Below, piece after piece: positions 1-5,334 of a stretch of DNA of 5,334 nt. Below the pieces are notes generated by a model, which saw nothing but the letters and a program-made list of their open reading frames with translations, did no database searches and had not been told where the DNA came from. This stretch comes from an uncultured Oscillibacter sp. (GTDB lineage Bacteria; Bacillota; Clostridia; Oscillospirales; Oscillospiraceae): NCBI GenBank assembly GCA_946183175.1, contig CAMHBH010000128.1:1-5334 (forward strand). The letters are read 5' to 3'. A program made the translations under genes and the position numbers. Numbering within the stretch: the stretch's first letter is position 1; every line of letters begins with the position of its first letter.

Positions 1-340
1 GAGTTTGGTAAAGCTCTGGGCGGGATGATTGATAAGTTTCCGTCCCCTTACGGGGCGTGGGTTGTGTCAATCCGGTAACGATGGGGCTGGGTTTGTACAA
101 TGTGTTTCCGTCCCCTTACGGGGCGTGGGTTGTGTCGAGGTCGCCGACAACCAGATTGCCGTCTTGGCGAAGAAGTTTCCGTCCCCTTACGGGGCGTGGG
201 TTGTGTCTGGAAACTATTTGCGTCGTGGTCATCTCCAACGAGTTTCCGTCCCCTTACGGGGCGTGGGTTGTGTCTCACAAGATGGTGGAAATTAACCGCA
301 AGTTTTGGTTTCCGTCCCCTTACGGGGCGTGGGTTGTGTC
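1..340 (-). CRISPR. CRISPR array, leader-proximal end (5 repeats, 4 complete spacers)
   Basis: Five identical 33-bp direct repeats lie at 36-68, 104-136, 175-207, 242-274 and 308-340. The spacers are 69-103 (35 nt), 137-174 (38), 208-241 (34) and 275-307 (33), all different. Bases 1-35 have spacer length, so they are probably a further spacer and the array continues off the left edge. On the plus strand the repeat starts GTTTCCGTCCCC and ends GGGGCGTGGGTTGTGTC. Read on the minus strand it has the stem CCCC-GTAA-GGGG followed by ACGGAAAC, an 8-nt tail typical of Cas6-made crRNA handles. It resembles known repeats ending CCCCGTCAGGGGACTGAAAC (from memory, a cyanobacterial type III-B array). The minus-strand promoter to the right agrees with this direction. 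The plus-strand reading ends like a type I-C repeat (GCGTGG-TTG), so subtype stays open. No cas gene is present in the window. Confidence 0.97.
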
Positions 341-353
341 GGCAAATCTGCAC

Positions 354-382
354 AAAATATCCGCCGAAAACGGAGATATTTT
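354..382. repeat. Inverted repeat in the CRISPR leader
   Basis: AAAATATC (354-361) pairs perfectly with GATATTTT (375-382). Inside, CCG (364-366) pairs with CGG (371-373) around an AAAA loop, with a small internal loop between the two stems. It begins 14 nt from the leader-repeat junction. It could be a protein-binding site for spacer integration or a structure in the leader RNA. If the array were read on the plus strand, it could act as a weak terminator because the right arm ends in TTTT. The symmetry is directly visible; the role is unknown. Confidence 0.6.
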
Positions 383-417
383 CACCTTGTTCAACATCAT
401 TTCCCACGTTGTAGCCC

Positions 418-446
418 AGTATACCACAGAATTTCCCGGATTGCAA
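418..446 (-). promoter_or_regulatory. Promoter of the CRISPR array (sigma-70 type)
   Basis: On the minus strand TTGCAA (441-446) is followed after exactly 17 bp by TATACT (418-423), giving an expected start near 411. It reads through the rest of the leader into the repeat at 308-340. The -35 region with its flanks (CCGGATTGCAAGGGGCAA on the plus strand, 437-454) is almost identical to that of the lacZ promoter. The site lies directly downstream of the lacZ terminator, so the array can be transcribed independently of lacZ. Confidence 0.75.
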
Positions 447-458
447 GGGGCAAATCCG

Positions 459-523
459 AAAAAAGGCGTGCGAACCGGAGAAAATAACGGCGGTTTCCGG
501 CGTGTTTTCCGGCGGTTCGCACG
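459..523 (-). terminator. Rho-independent terminator of lacZ
   Basis: GTGCGAACCG (468-477) and CGGTTCGCAC (513-522) are perfect inverted repeats, extended by one C-G pair at 467/523. On the minus strand the stem is followed by GCC and then six T residues (459-464). The 35-nt interior is itself largely self-complementary: GGAAAA against TTTTCTCC with a bulge, and a small CGG-AAA-CCG hairpin, so the whole region can fold into one long rod. The stem starts 24 nt past the lacZ stop codon. The T tract ends only 12 bp before the -35 box of the CRISPR leader promoter, so it should shield the array from lacZ transcription. Confidence 0.88.
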
Positions 524-546
524 GCGTACTATGCGGGGAGGTGTTT

Positions 547-3500
547 TCAGTTCTGCCCGGGAATCAGCGTGACGCGGAAACGGAAGTCGGTCTCGTCGAA
601 CCGATACGCTTCCAGCAGTTCCGGGCCGCAACTCGCCGAGCCGATTCCGTCCTGACGGTAGTCCAGACACAGCACCGTGTGCCCGCTCGGACAGAGTTCA
701 AAATTGTGCGCCTTCGCCGTCAGTTCCTCCGCCGTGTACGGCGAGACATTGAACGCGAACGGCGTCGCGCTCACGGCGTGGAATACGCGCCCGCCGCCCC
801 GGACTGTCACGTAGTCGCACCCGGTGTGACTGCCGTTTTCCTGCGGGCGTAGATAGTCCTCGTGCATGTCCGCGACGGAGGACGTATAGAGGCCGTAACT
901 TGCCGCGCGGCGCTTGTCCGCGTAGCTCTCCGTGGGGCCGTAGGCGCAGTATTCGACTTGATTCAGCGTCTCGGGGAGGAATACGCGCAGGCCGAAACGG
1001 GGCAGTCCCGGGAAGTCCGGGTTGCGCCTGACGCGCGTTTCCACAGTAAGCACGCCGTCGGTGCGGACTGTCCACGCCGTGTCGAGGTCGAGGAAGCGCT
1101 GTACCGACGCCGACGCCATCGACTGCACCGTACGCACGAAGACCGCGCCGCCGATTCTCTCCCAGCGGGTTTCGTAGGCGCGCGTGACGGCTTTGTTGTA
1201 GCGCGCGGCGAGCCATGCCAGTTTACGCGAGGCGTTCGGGTCGAGCGCGGAATCGTTGTCGGTGGGCGCGCGCCAGACGTTCCATTCCATAGGACAGTCG
1301 AGCCACTCCGCGCCGTCGAGCCACAGCCGCGACGGAAGCCCCGTACGCAAGTCGAACACACAGCGCAGGCGTTCGTTTTGTACGGTCAGCGTCGCGGGCG
1401 TCTCCGTGACCGACAGCGCGGAAGTCTCCGCGCAGGGGCTTTCGAGGAGCCGGACGGCAGTCCGGTTGCGGTTGTCGGGGCCGTCGAGGGCGATTTCGTC
1501 GAAACCAAGCAACAATCCGGCGGGTCGGAGCGCCGTCTTGTGACGCAGGAATGACTTGATTTTCAGCGTATATTTCCCCGCCGACAATTCCGGCAGGCGC
1601 AACGCCGCGACGCCCTCCGTATGCGGCGCAATCGGGGGCGTATCCAGCGCGCCCGTCTCCGTCACTACCCCGTCGCGGAGCAGTTCCCATTCCAAAAACA
1701 GGTATTCGCTCAACGTCGTGAAGTCCAGATAGTTGCGCAGTTTCAAAGCGCCGCTTTCCTGATTGTAGGACACCACCCGTACCGGGCGGCAGACGTTCTT
1801 GTACTCCAACAGTCCCGTGTGGGGCGTGCGGTCGGGGTATACCATCCCGTCCATACAGAAATTGCCGTCGTGTGGGTCTTCGCCGTTGTCGCCGCCGTAA
1901 AGGTATTTCGCTTTCCCGTTCCCGGCCTCCCCGGCATACACCGCGTGGTCACACCATTCCCAGATGAACCCACCGCACATCACCGGACTGCTTTCAATCA
2001 ACTGGAAATAGTCCTCCAAATCGCCGGGGCCGTTGCCCATCGCGTGCGCGTACTCGCACATGATAAACGGCTTGTCCGGCCCGCCCGACAGGTAGTCGCG
2101 GATTTCCTGATAGGTCGGGTACATCCGGCTGTACAAGTCCAGATTCGAGAAGTCGTACTTGCGCTTGCGGCTGTGGTGAATCGCGCTTTCGTAGTGCGTC
2201 AGGCGCGACGCGTCAAAGCGTTTCGTCCACGCCAGCGCCTCCTCAAAACAGCACCCGTAGGCGCACTCGTTGCCCATCGACCATATCACCGCGCAGGGGC
2301 GGTTCTTGTCGCGCTGTACGCAACTCTCCACGCGGTCTAGCGTGGCCTCCATAAAGTCCGGATTGTCAGCAAAAAGTTCATTCCAGCGCTCCTCGTGGGC
2401 GGCGGGGTTGTTGTTGTCGGGACAGTACGTCGAGTAGGCCCCGTGACTTTCGCAGTCGGCCTCGGCGACGACATAGAAGCCGTACTCGTCGCAGAGTTGC
2501 GGGAACCACGGCGCGTTCGGGTAGTGGCTTGTCCGAATGGCGTTGATGTTGTGCCGCCGCATGAGCTGTAAGTCGCGCCGGGCCTGCTCCATGCTGATGG
2601 CGTAGCCCGTCACGGGGTCGGAGTCGTGGCGGTTCATGCCCCGGAATTTCACCGCGACGCCGTTCACCAGTACCTGACAGTCCCGCACCCGGATGTCGCG
2701 GAACCCCACGCGGTCAACGATGACTTCTCCCGGCGTTTCGAGCGTCAGCGTATACAGGTACGGCGTCTCGGCGTTCCAGCGCCGCGCGTTCCGTACGGTC
2801 AGTTCCGCCGCCTGCCGGTACCCGGAATCGTCCTGCAAGTCGTGGAACGCCGCGGTTCCTACGGTATTCCCGTCGGCGTCGGAGAGCGTCAGCGTCGCCG
2901 GGACTGTCGCGTGAAAATACTTGACACGTACCTGTAACACCGCGTCGGGGCCATTCAACTCCGTGGTCGTGAAGTAGTCGAAAACCGCCTCCTCCGGGCG
3001 CGTCAACAGGTACACGTCGCGGAAAATGCCGCTCATGCGTAACTTGTCCTGGTCTTCCAGATAGCTCCCGTCACACCACTTCAATACCAGTACGGCCAGA
3101 CGGTTTTCGCCGTCGCGCAAAAAGTCCGTCACGTCGAACTCGGCGACGGCGTGCGACACCTGACTGTAGCCGACAAACGCGCCGTTGAGCCAGACGTAAC
3201 AGCACGAGTCGACGCCCTCGAAATTCAGGTACGCGCGCGGCGCGGCGGGGTTGACGTGGTACTCGAATGTCCGCACATACGCGCCGCAAGGGTTTTCACG
3301 CGGCACATAGGGCGGGTCTACCGGGAACGGGTAGCGGAAGTTCGTGTACTGGTTCCTGTCATAGCCCTGCGTCTGCCAGCAGGACGGCACCGGGATTTCC
3401 GCGTAGCCCGATACGTCGTAGTCCGCCTCGTAGAACGCCTCCCGGAGTTCGTCGAGGGCGGGGAAGTAGCGGAATTTCCAATTCCCGTTGAGGAACTGTA

Positions 3501-3627
3501 CCCGGTCGGAGGTTTCGCGCCGTGTGGTAAGGTCGTCCATAGGGCGCGACGCCGGGACATAGTAGGCCCTGTGGGGCATGGTGCCGACGTGTAGTTTGTG
3601 CGGGTTCTCGTGGTAGTGCGGAATCAT
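547..3627 (-). CDS. lacZ: Beta-galactosidase, glycoside hydrolase family 2
   Basis: This cytoplasmic enzyme hydrolyses terminal beta-galactosides such as lactose. It has 1026 residues, close to the 1024 of E. coli LacZ, and no signal peptide. The whole GH2 layout is present. An N-terminal jelly-roll (about 40-210) contains DGSYLEDQDKLRMSGIFRDV (186-205). An immunoglobulin-like domain (about 215-325) follows. The TIM barrel (about 326-620) has RGMNRHDSDP (329-338), SHYPN, ESHG (393-396), the acid/base Glu454 in WSMGNEC and the nucleophile Glu525 in MCEYAHAMGN. The C-terminal small-chain domain (about 740-1026) has YGPTESYADK and GIGSASCGPEL, where E. coli has an active-site Trp. The ATG at 3627 is chosen because GAGAGGAG lies 8 nt upstream, behind a promoter. 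The frame stays open upstream to 4035, but that part is antisense to trmB. No permease, regulator or other sugar gene is adjacent. Confidence 0.97.
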   Translation of the reverse strand: MIPHYHENPHKLHVGTMPHRAYYVPASRPMDDLTTRRETSDRVQFLNGNWKFRYFPALDELREAFYEADYDVSGYAEIPVPSCWQTQGYDRNQYTNFRYPFPVDPPYVPRENPCGAYVRTFEYHVNPAAPRAYLNFEGVDSCCYVWLNGAFVGYSQVSHAVAEFDVTDFLRDGENRLAVLVLKWCDGSYLEDQDKLRMSGIFRDVYLLTRPEEAVFDYFTTTELNGPDAVLQVRVKYFHATVPATLTLSDADGNTVGTAAFHDLQDDSGYRQAAELTVRNARRWNAETPYLYTLTLETPGEVIVDRVGFRDIRVRDCQVLVNGVAVKFRGMNRHDSDPVTGYAISMEQARRDLQLMRRHNINAIRTSHYPNAPWFPQLCDEYGFYVVAEADCESHGAYSTYCPDNNNPAAHEERWNELFADNPDFMEATLDRVESCVQRDKNRPCAVIWSMGNECAYGCCFEEALAWTKRFDASRLTHYESAIHHSRKRKYDFSNLDLYSRMYPTYQEIRDYLSGGPDKPFIMCEYAHAMGNGPGDLEDYFQLIESSPVMCGGFIWEWCDHAVYAGEAGNGKAKYLYGGDNGEDPHDGNFCMDGMVYPDRTPHTGLLEYKNVCRPVRVVSYNQESGALKLRNYLDFTTLSEYLFLEWELLRDGVVTETGALDTPPIAPHTEGVAALRLPELSAGKYTLKIKSFLRHKTALRPAGLLLGFDEIALDGPDNRNRTAVRLLESPCAETSALSVTETPATLTVQNERLRCVFDLRTGLPSRLWLDGAEWLDCPMEWNVWRAPTDNDSALDPNASRKLAWLAARYNKAVTRAYETRWERIGGAVFVRTVQSMASASVQRFLDLDTAWTVRTDGVLTVETRVRRNPDFPGLPRFGLRVFLPETLNQVEYCAYGPTESYADKRRAASYGLYTSSVADMHEDYLRPQENGSHTGCDYVTVRGGGRVFHAVSATPFAFNVSPYTAEELTAKAHNFELCPSGHTVLCLDYRQDGIGSASCGPELLEAYRFDETDFRFRVTLIPGQN

Positions 3628-3635
3628 GGCGACTG

Positions 3636-3643
3636 CTCCTCTC
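3636..3643 (-). promoter_or_regulatory. Ribosome binding site of lacZ
   Basis: On the minus strand GAGAGGAG is followed by an 8-nt spacer and the ATG at 3627-3625. This fixes the lacZ start and rules out the longer open frame that runs back through the lacZ promoter. Confidence 0.85.
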
Positions 3644-3657
3644 TTCCTGATGGCCTG

Positions 3658-3686
3658 ATTATAGACGCCGCCGCGCCGGATTGCAA
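3658..3686 (-). promoter_or_regulatory. Promoter of lacZ (sigma-70 type)
   Basis: On the minus strand TTGCAA (3681-3686) is followed after 17 bp by a consensus TATAAT (3658-3663). The expected start is near 3651, giving a leader of about 24 nt that contains the ribosome site. The -35 box lies 11 bp from the -35 box of the divergent trmB promoter. There is little room for a separate operator, and no clear large palindrome is visible apart from the small TTGC-N4-GCAA dyad at 3681-3692. Confidence 0.85.
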
Positions 3687-3697
3687 GGGCAACGCCG

Positions 3698-3726
3698 TTG
3701 AAAAGGCCGGAAATCTGTGCTACAAT
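3698..3726 (+). promoter_or_regulatory. Promoter of the trmB operon (sigma-70 type)
   Basis: TTGAAA (3698-3703) is followed after 17 bp by TACAAT (3721-3726). The expected start is near 3733, about 22 nt before the trmB ATG. The strength of the match suggests steady housekeeping expression. It also shows that translation cannot begin at the upstream in-frame TTG at 3698, which is part of the -35 box. Confidence 0.85.
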
Positions 3727-3754
3727 CGTTCCGCAAAGATGGGAGTTGAAACGT

Positions 3755-4402
3755 ATGCGCATGAGAAAGAAAAAGAACCTCGTCCCCCGAATGGAACGCT
3801 GTTCGGCGAAACTGGTACCCGACCCCGCCGCGCGGCGCGGACACTGGCGGGACTTATACCCGTCGGCGCGGGCGCTGTGGCTGGAGCTGGGCTGTGGCAA
3901 GGGACGCTTTACGGCGGGCGTCGCGGCGGCGGAGCCTGATACACTATTCGTCGGCGTGGAAGTCGTGCGGGAGGCGCTCGTCGTGGCGATGGAACGCTGT
4001 CTAGAACTGCCCAACGTGGTTTTCATTTCCGGCAACGCCGACGCCCTGCCGCTGTACTTCGCCCCGGGGGAAGTCGACGGGCTTTACCTCAACTTCTCCG
4101 ACCCGTGGCCCGGGAACCGTCACGCGAAACGCCGCCTCACGCACGGCGGATTCCTGAAGCGCTACCGGGAAGTCCTGAAAGACGGCGGGGAAATCCGGTT
4201 CAAGACCGACAACGTAGACTTGTTCGACTTCTCGCTGTCGGAACTGCCGCGCTACGGGTTCGCGCTGTCGGAAGTCACGCGCGACCTGCATGCCGACGGG
4301 CCTGTCGGAATCATGACTGACTACGAGGAGAAGTTCCACGCGCAGGGAAAGCCGATTTGCAGACTTGTCGGGACTATGGAACCGTGGGAGGAGACGCCAT
4401 GA
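3755..4402 (+). CDS. trmB: tRNA (guanine-N7-)-methyltransferase
   Basis: TrmB methylates N7 of G46 in the variable loop of many tRNAs, using S-adenosylmethionine, in the cytoplasm. The protein has 215 residues, normal for Firmicutes TrmB. It opens with the family's basic start MRMRKK. The Rossmann-like fold shows the SAM loop LELGCGKGRF (43-52, Glu44), the second-strand acid Glu69 in VGVEV, and NAD (94-96). The family signature NFSDPWP (113-119, Asp116) is followed by RHAKRRLT (122-129). KTDN (150-153) and MTDYEEKF (187-194) complete it; Thr188 and Glu191 match the substrate-binding T/E pair of E. coli TrmB. ATG 3755 is chosen over ATG 3761 because GGGAG (3741-3745) lies 9 nt before it. It is the first gene of a three-gene operon; the next start is 21 bp after its stop. 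Confidence 0.97.
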   Translation: MRMRKKKNLVPRMERCSAKLVPDPAARRGHWRDLYPSARALWLELGCGKGRFTAGVAAAEPDTLFVGVEVVREALVVAMERCLELPNVVFISGNADALPLYFAPGEVDGLYLNFSDPWPGNRHAKRRLTHGGFLKRYREVLKDGGEIRFKTDNVDLFDFSLSELPRYGFALSEVTRDLHADGPVGIMTDYEEKFHAQGKPICRLVGTMEPWEETP

Positions 4403-4423
4403 ATACGCAGGGGAGGGGACAGT

Positions 4424-4843
4424 ATGAACATTATCGCGGTGATTGACGACGGCGGCGGCCTGATGTTCAACCGCCGGCGGCAAAGTCAGGACAGGATTCT
4501 CCGGGAACGGATACTCCGCCTCTCGGACGGCGCCCGCCTGTGGATGAATGCCTATACCCGCAAGCAGTTCGACGACATCGACCCGGTGCGCGTGTCCGTC
4601 GACGAGGACTTTCTACAGAAGGCCGCCGACGGCGACTACTGTTTCGTCGAAAACGTCCCGGTTCTGCCCGTACTCGACCGCGTCGAACGCCTGTTTTTGT
4701 TCCGCTGGAATCGCGCGTACCCGTCCGACCTGAAGTTTGACTTAGACCTGTCCGCGCCGGGCTGGAATCTGCTCGAAACCGACGAATTCCCCGGCTATTC
4801 ACACGAGAAAATTACCGAGGAGGTGTATGTACGTGAAGCGTAA
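4424..4843 (+). CDS. Conserved protein of unknown function
   Basis: This is a soluble 139-residue protein without signal peptide or membrane segment. Its function is not recognised. It looks like a member of a small family found in clostridia, with strongly patterned stretches: MNIIAVIDDGGGLMFNRRRQ at the N-terminus, SQDR (21-24), LWMN (39-42), DYCFVEN (71-77), RWNRAYPSD (94-102) and SHEKITEEVY (126-135). My recollection is that relatives are sometimes labelled ribonuclease Z in databases. The metallo-beta-lactamase HxHxDH motif is absent, so that name is not supported here. The beginning faintly recalls dihydrofolate reductase, but no such assignment can be made. The ATG at 4424 has GGAGG (4412-4416) 7 nt upstream. 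It sits 21 bp after trmB and overlaps the nuclease gene, so it is cotranscribed with both. Confidence 0.88.
   Translation: MNIIAVIDDGGGLMFNRRRQSQDRILRERILRLSDGARLWMNAYTRKQFDDIDPVRVSVDEDFLQKAADGDYCFVENVPVLPVLDRVERLFLFRWNRAYPSDLKFDLDLSAPGWNLLETDEFPGYSHEKITEEVYVREA
4818..4824 (+). promoter_or_regulatory. Ribosome binding site of the nuclease gene, which decides its start
   Basis: AGGAGGT lies inside the end of the preceding gene. The ATG at 4827 is only 3 nt from the GGAGG core, which is too close. The in-frame GTG at 4833 is 9 nt away, a normal distance. It gives a lipoprotein-like N-terminus (MKRNRFF). The GTG is therefore preferred, though the ATG is possible and would add two residues. Confidence 0.65.
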
Positions 4844-5334
4844 CCGTTTCTTTGCCGTACTCTGTCTGTTACTCTGCCTGACTTTGACCGCCTGTCAGCC
4901 GCCGTCTGACGGCCCGACGCCGTCCCCGGATTCCGGCGGCACTACACCGCCTGTCAGTCAAGGATATACCCTTGACACAATCCCGGAGTACAGCGGCGAG
5001 GCCTACGTGCCGCTCTACAACAACGTCCCCGACTTCGACCCCGGCGACCTCCCGCGCCGCTCCTTCGAGACCTACAGCGAACTCGACGCCTTAGGCCGTT
5101 GCGGCGTGGCCTACGCCAATGTCGGGCTTGACCTCATGCCCACCGAGAAGCGCGGCTCTATCGGACAAGTCAAACCGTCCGGCTGGCAAACCGTACAGTA
5201 TGACAACGTCGACGGGAAATACCTCTACAACCGCTGTCACCTCATCGGATACCAGTTGACCGCCGAGAACGCCAACCGGCAGAATCTCATCACGGGCACG
5301 CGCTACCTCAACGTGCAGGGCATGCTCCCCTTTG
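4833..5334 (+). CDS. Lipoprotein DNA/RNA non-specific endonuclease (3' end beyond window)
   Basis: The visible 167 residues begin with a lipoprotein signal: MKRNRFF, a hydrophobic run, then LTAC with the lipidated Cys at 21. A Pro/Ser/Gly/Thr-rich linker (about 22-43) follows, so the enzyme should be anchored outside the membrane. The rest matches the beta-beta-alpha-metal nucleases of the Endonuclea_NS_2 / streptococcal DNase kind: SFETYSELDALGRCGVAYAN (77-96), PTEKRG (103-108), then LYNRCHLIGYQLTAEN (131-146) and NLITGTRYLN (151-160). His136 in NRCH is the expected general base (classical form DRGH). Asn160, 24 residues on, is the likely metal ligand. Such enzymes degrade extracellular DNA and RNA for nutrition, defence or uptake. 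The start overlaps the previous gene by 11 bp, indicating translational coupling. The right edge cuts the gene shortly after GMLPF. The start codon (GTG 4833 or ATG 4827) is uncertain. Confidence 0.9.
   Translation, partial: MKRNRFFAVLCLLLCLTLTACQPPSDGPTPSPDSGGTTPPVSQGYTLDTIPEYSGEAYVPLYNNVPDFDPGDLPRRSFETYSELDALGRCGVAYANVGLDLMPTEKRGSIGQVKPSGWQTVQYDNVDGKYLYNRCHLIGYQLTAENANRQNLITGTRYLNVQGMLPF

Larger units (their letters stand above)
341..458 (-). promoter_or_regulatory. CRISPR leader
   Basis: This stretch lies between the last repeat and the lacZ terminator. It is visibly more AT-rich than the GC-rich genes around it and has no plausible gene. It holds a minus-strand promoter (418-446) aimed at the array and an inverted repeat (354-382) close to the leader-repeat junction. 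Promoter and recognition elements for spacer integration are what a CRISPR leader normally carries. The predicted transcript would start near 411 and run about 70 nt before the first repeat. Assignment as leader is inferred from position, composition and promoter direction. If the array were instead read on the plus strand, this would be trailer sequence. Confidence 0.75.

Noticed and set aside
29..572. Several open frames across the repeat region, with recurring peptides such as FRPLTGRGLC, FPSPYGAWVVS and SVPLRGVGCV
   Set aside because: The repeat has no stop in these frames, so the recurring peptides are translations of CRISPR repeats. No ribosome site or protein family supports them.
862..2340. 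Long plus-strand open frames (862-1554, 1621-2340) opposite lacZ
   Set aside because: They are shadows of the GC-rich lacZ gene, Arg/Val/Ala-rich, without recognisable motifs or ribosome sites.
3698..3754. Upstream start of trmB at TTG 3698
   Set aside because: These bases are the promoter, ahead of the expected transcription start. The family's N-terminus begins at MRMRKK, encoded from 3755.
3628..4035. N-terminal extension of lacZ by 136 codons
   Set aside because: It is antisense to trmB, runs through both promoters and has low-complexity sequence. The ATG at 3627 has its own ribosome site and gives the normal LacZ length.
4399..4446. Tiny open frame from the ATG overlapping the trmB stop codon (ATGA)
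   Set aside because: It ends after 15 codons. The ribosome site GGGAGGGG lies inside it and serves the ATG at 4424 in another frame.
4001..4483. Minus-strand open frame opposite trmB and the next gene
   Set aside because: It is a shadow of two well-supported genes, with no promoter, ribosome site or family resemblance.

Overview
The window comes from a GC-rich bacterium, most likely a Gram-positive clostridial Firmicute of the gut type (Oscillospiraceae/Ruminococcaceae-like). This is inferred from strong AGGAGG-type ribosome sites, the Firmicutes-style TrmB sequence, a lipoprotein nuclease of the NRCH type familiar from Firmicutes, and a GH2 beta-galactosidase. Species cannot be named from the sequence alone.

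Left part (1-458): the leader-proximal end of a CRISPR array. Five identical 33-bp repeats separate four spacers of 33-38 nt. The first 35 bases are spacer-sized, so the array very probably continues off the left edge. To its right is an AT-richer leader (about 341-458) with a promoter (TTGCAA, 17 bp, TATACT) pointing into the array. The array is therefore read on the minus strand. In that direction the repeat has a CCCC-GUAA-GGGG hairpin followed by exactly 8 nt, ACGGAAAC, like the 5' handle of Cas6-processed crRNAs. No cas gene lies in the window.

Middle (459-3663): lacZ, a complete 1026-residue GH2 beta-galactosidase on the minus strand. It has its own promoter (TTGCAA, 17 bp, TATAAT), a good ribosome site and a strong rho-independent terminator, which separates it from the CRISPR leader promoter just downstream.

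Right part (3698-5334): a divergent plus-strand promoter (TTGAAA, 17 bp, TACAAT) drives a compact operon. Its genes are trmB (tRNA guanine-N7 methyltransferase), a 139-residue conserved protein of unknown function, and a lipoprotein DNA/RNA non-specific endonuclease cut by the right edge. The second and third genes overlap.

lacZ, the CRISPR array and the trmB operon look like three separate transcription units with no obvious common pathway. I do not see a clear new system. The points most worth following are the cas-less end of the CRISPR array, its leader, and the near-identical promoter module shared by the leader and lacZ.
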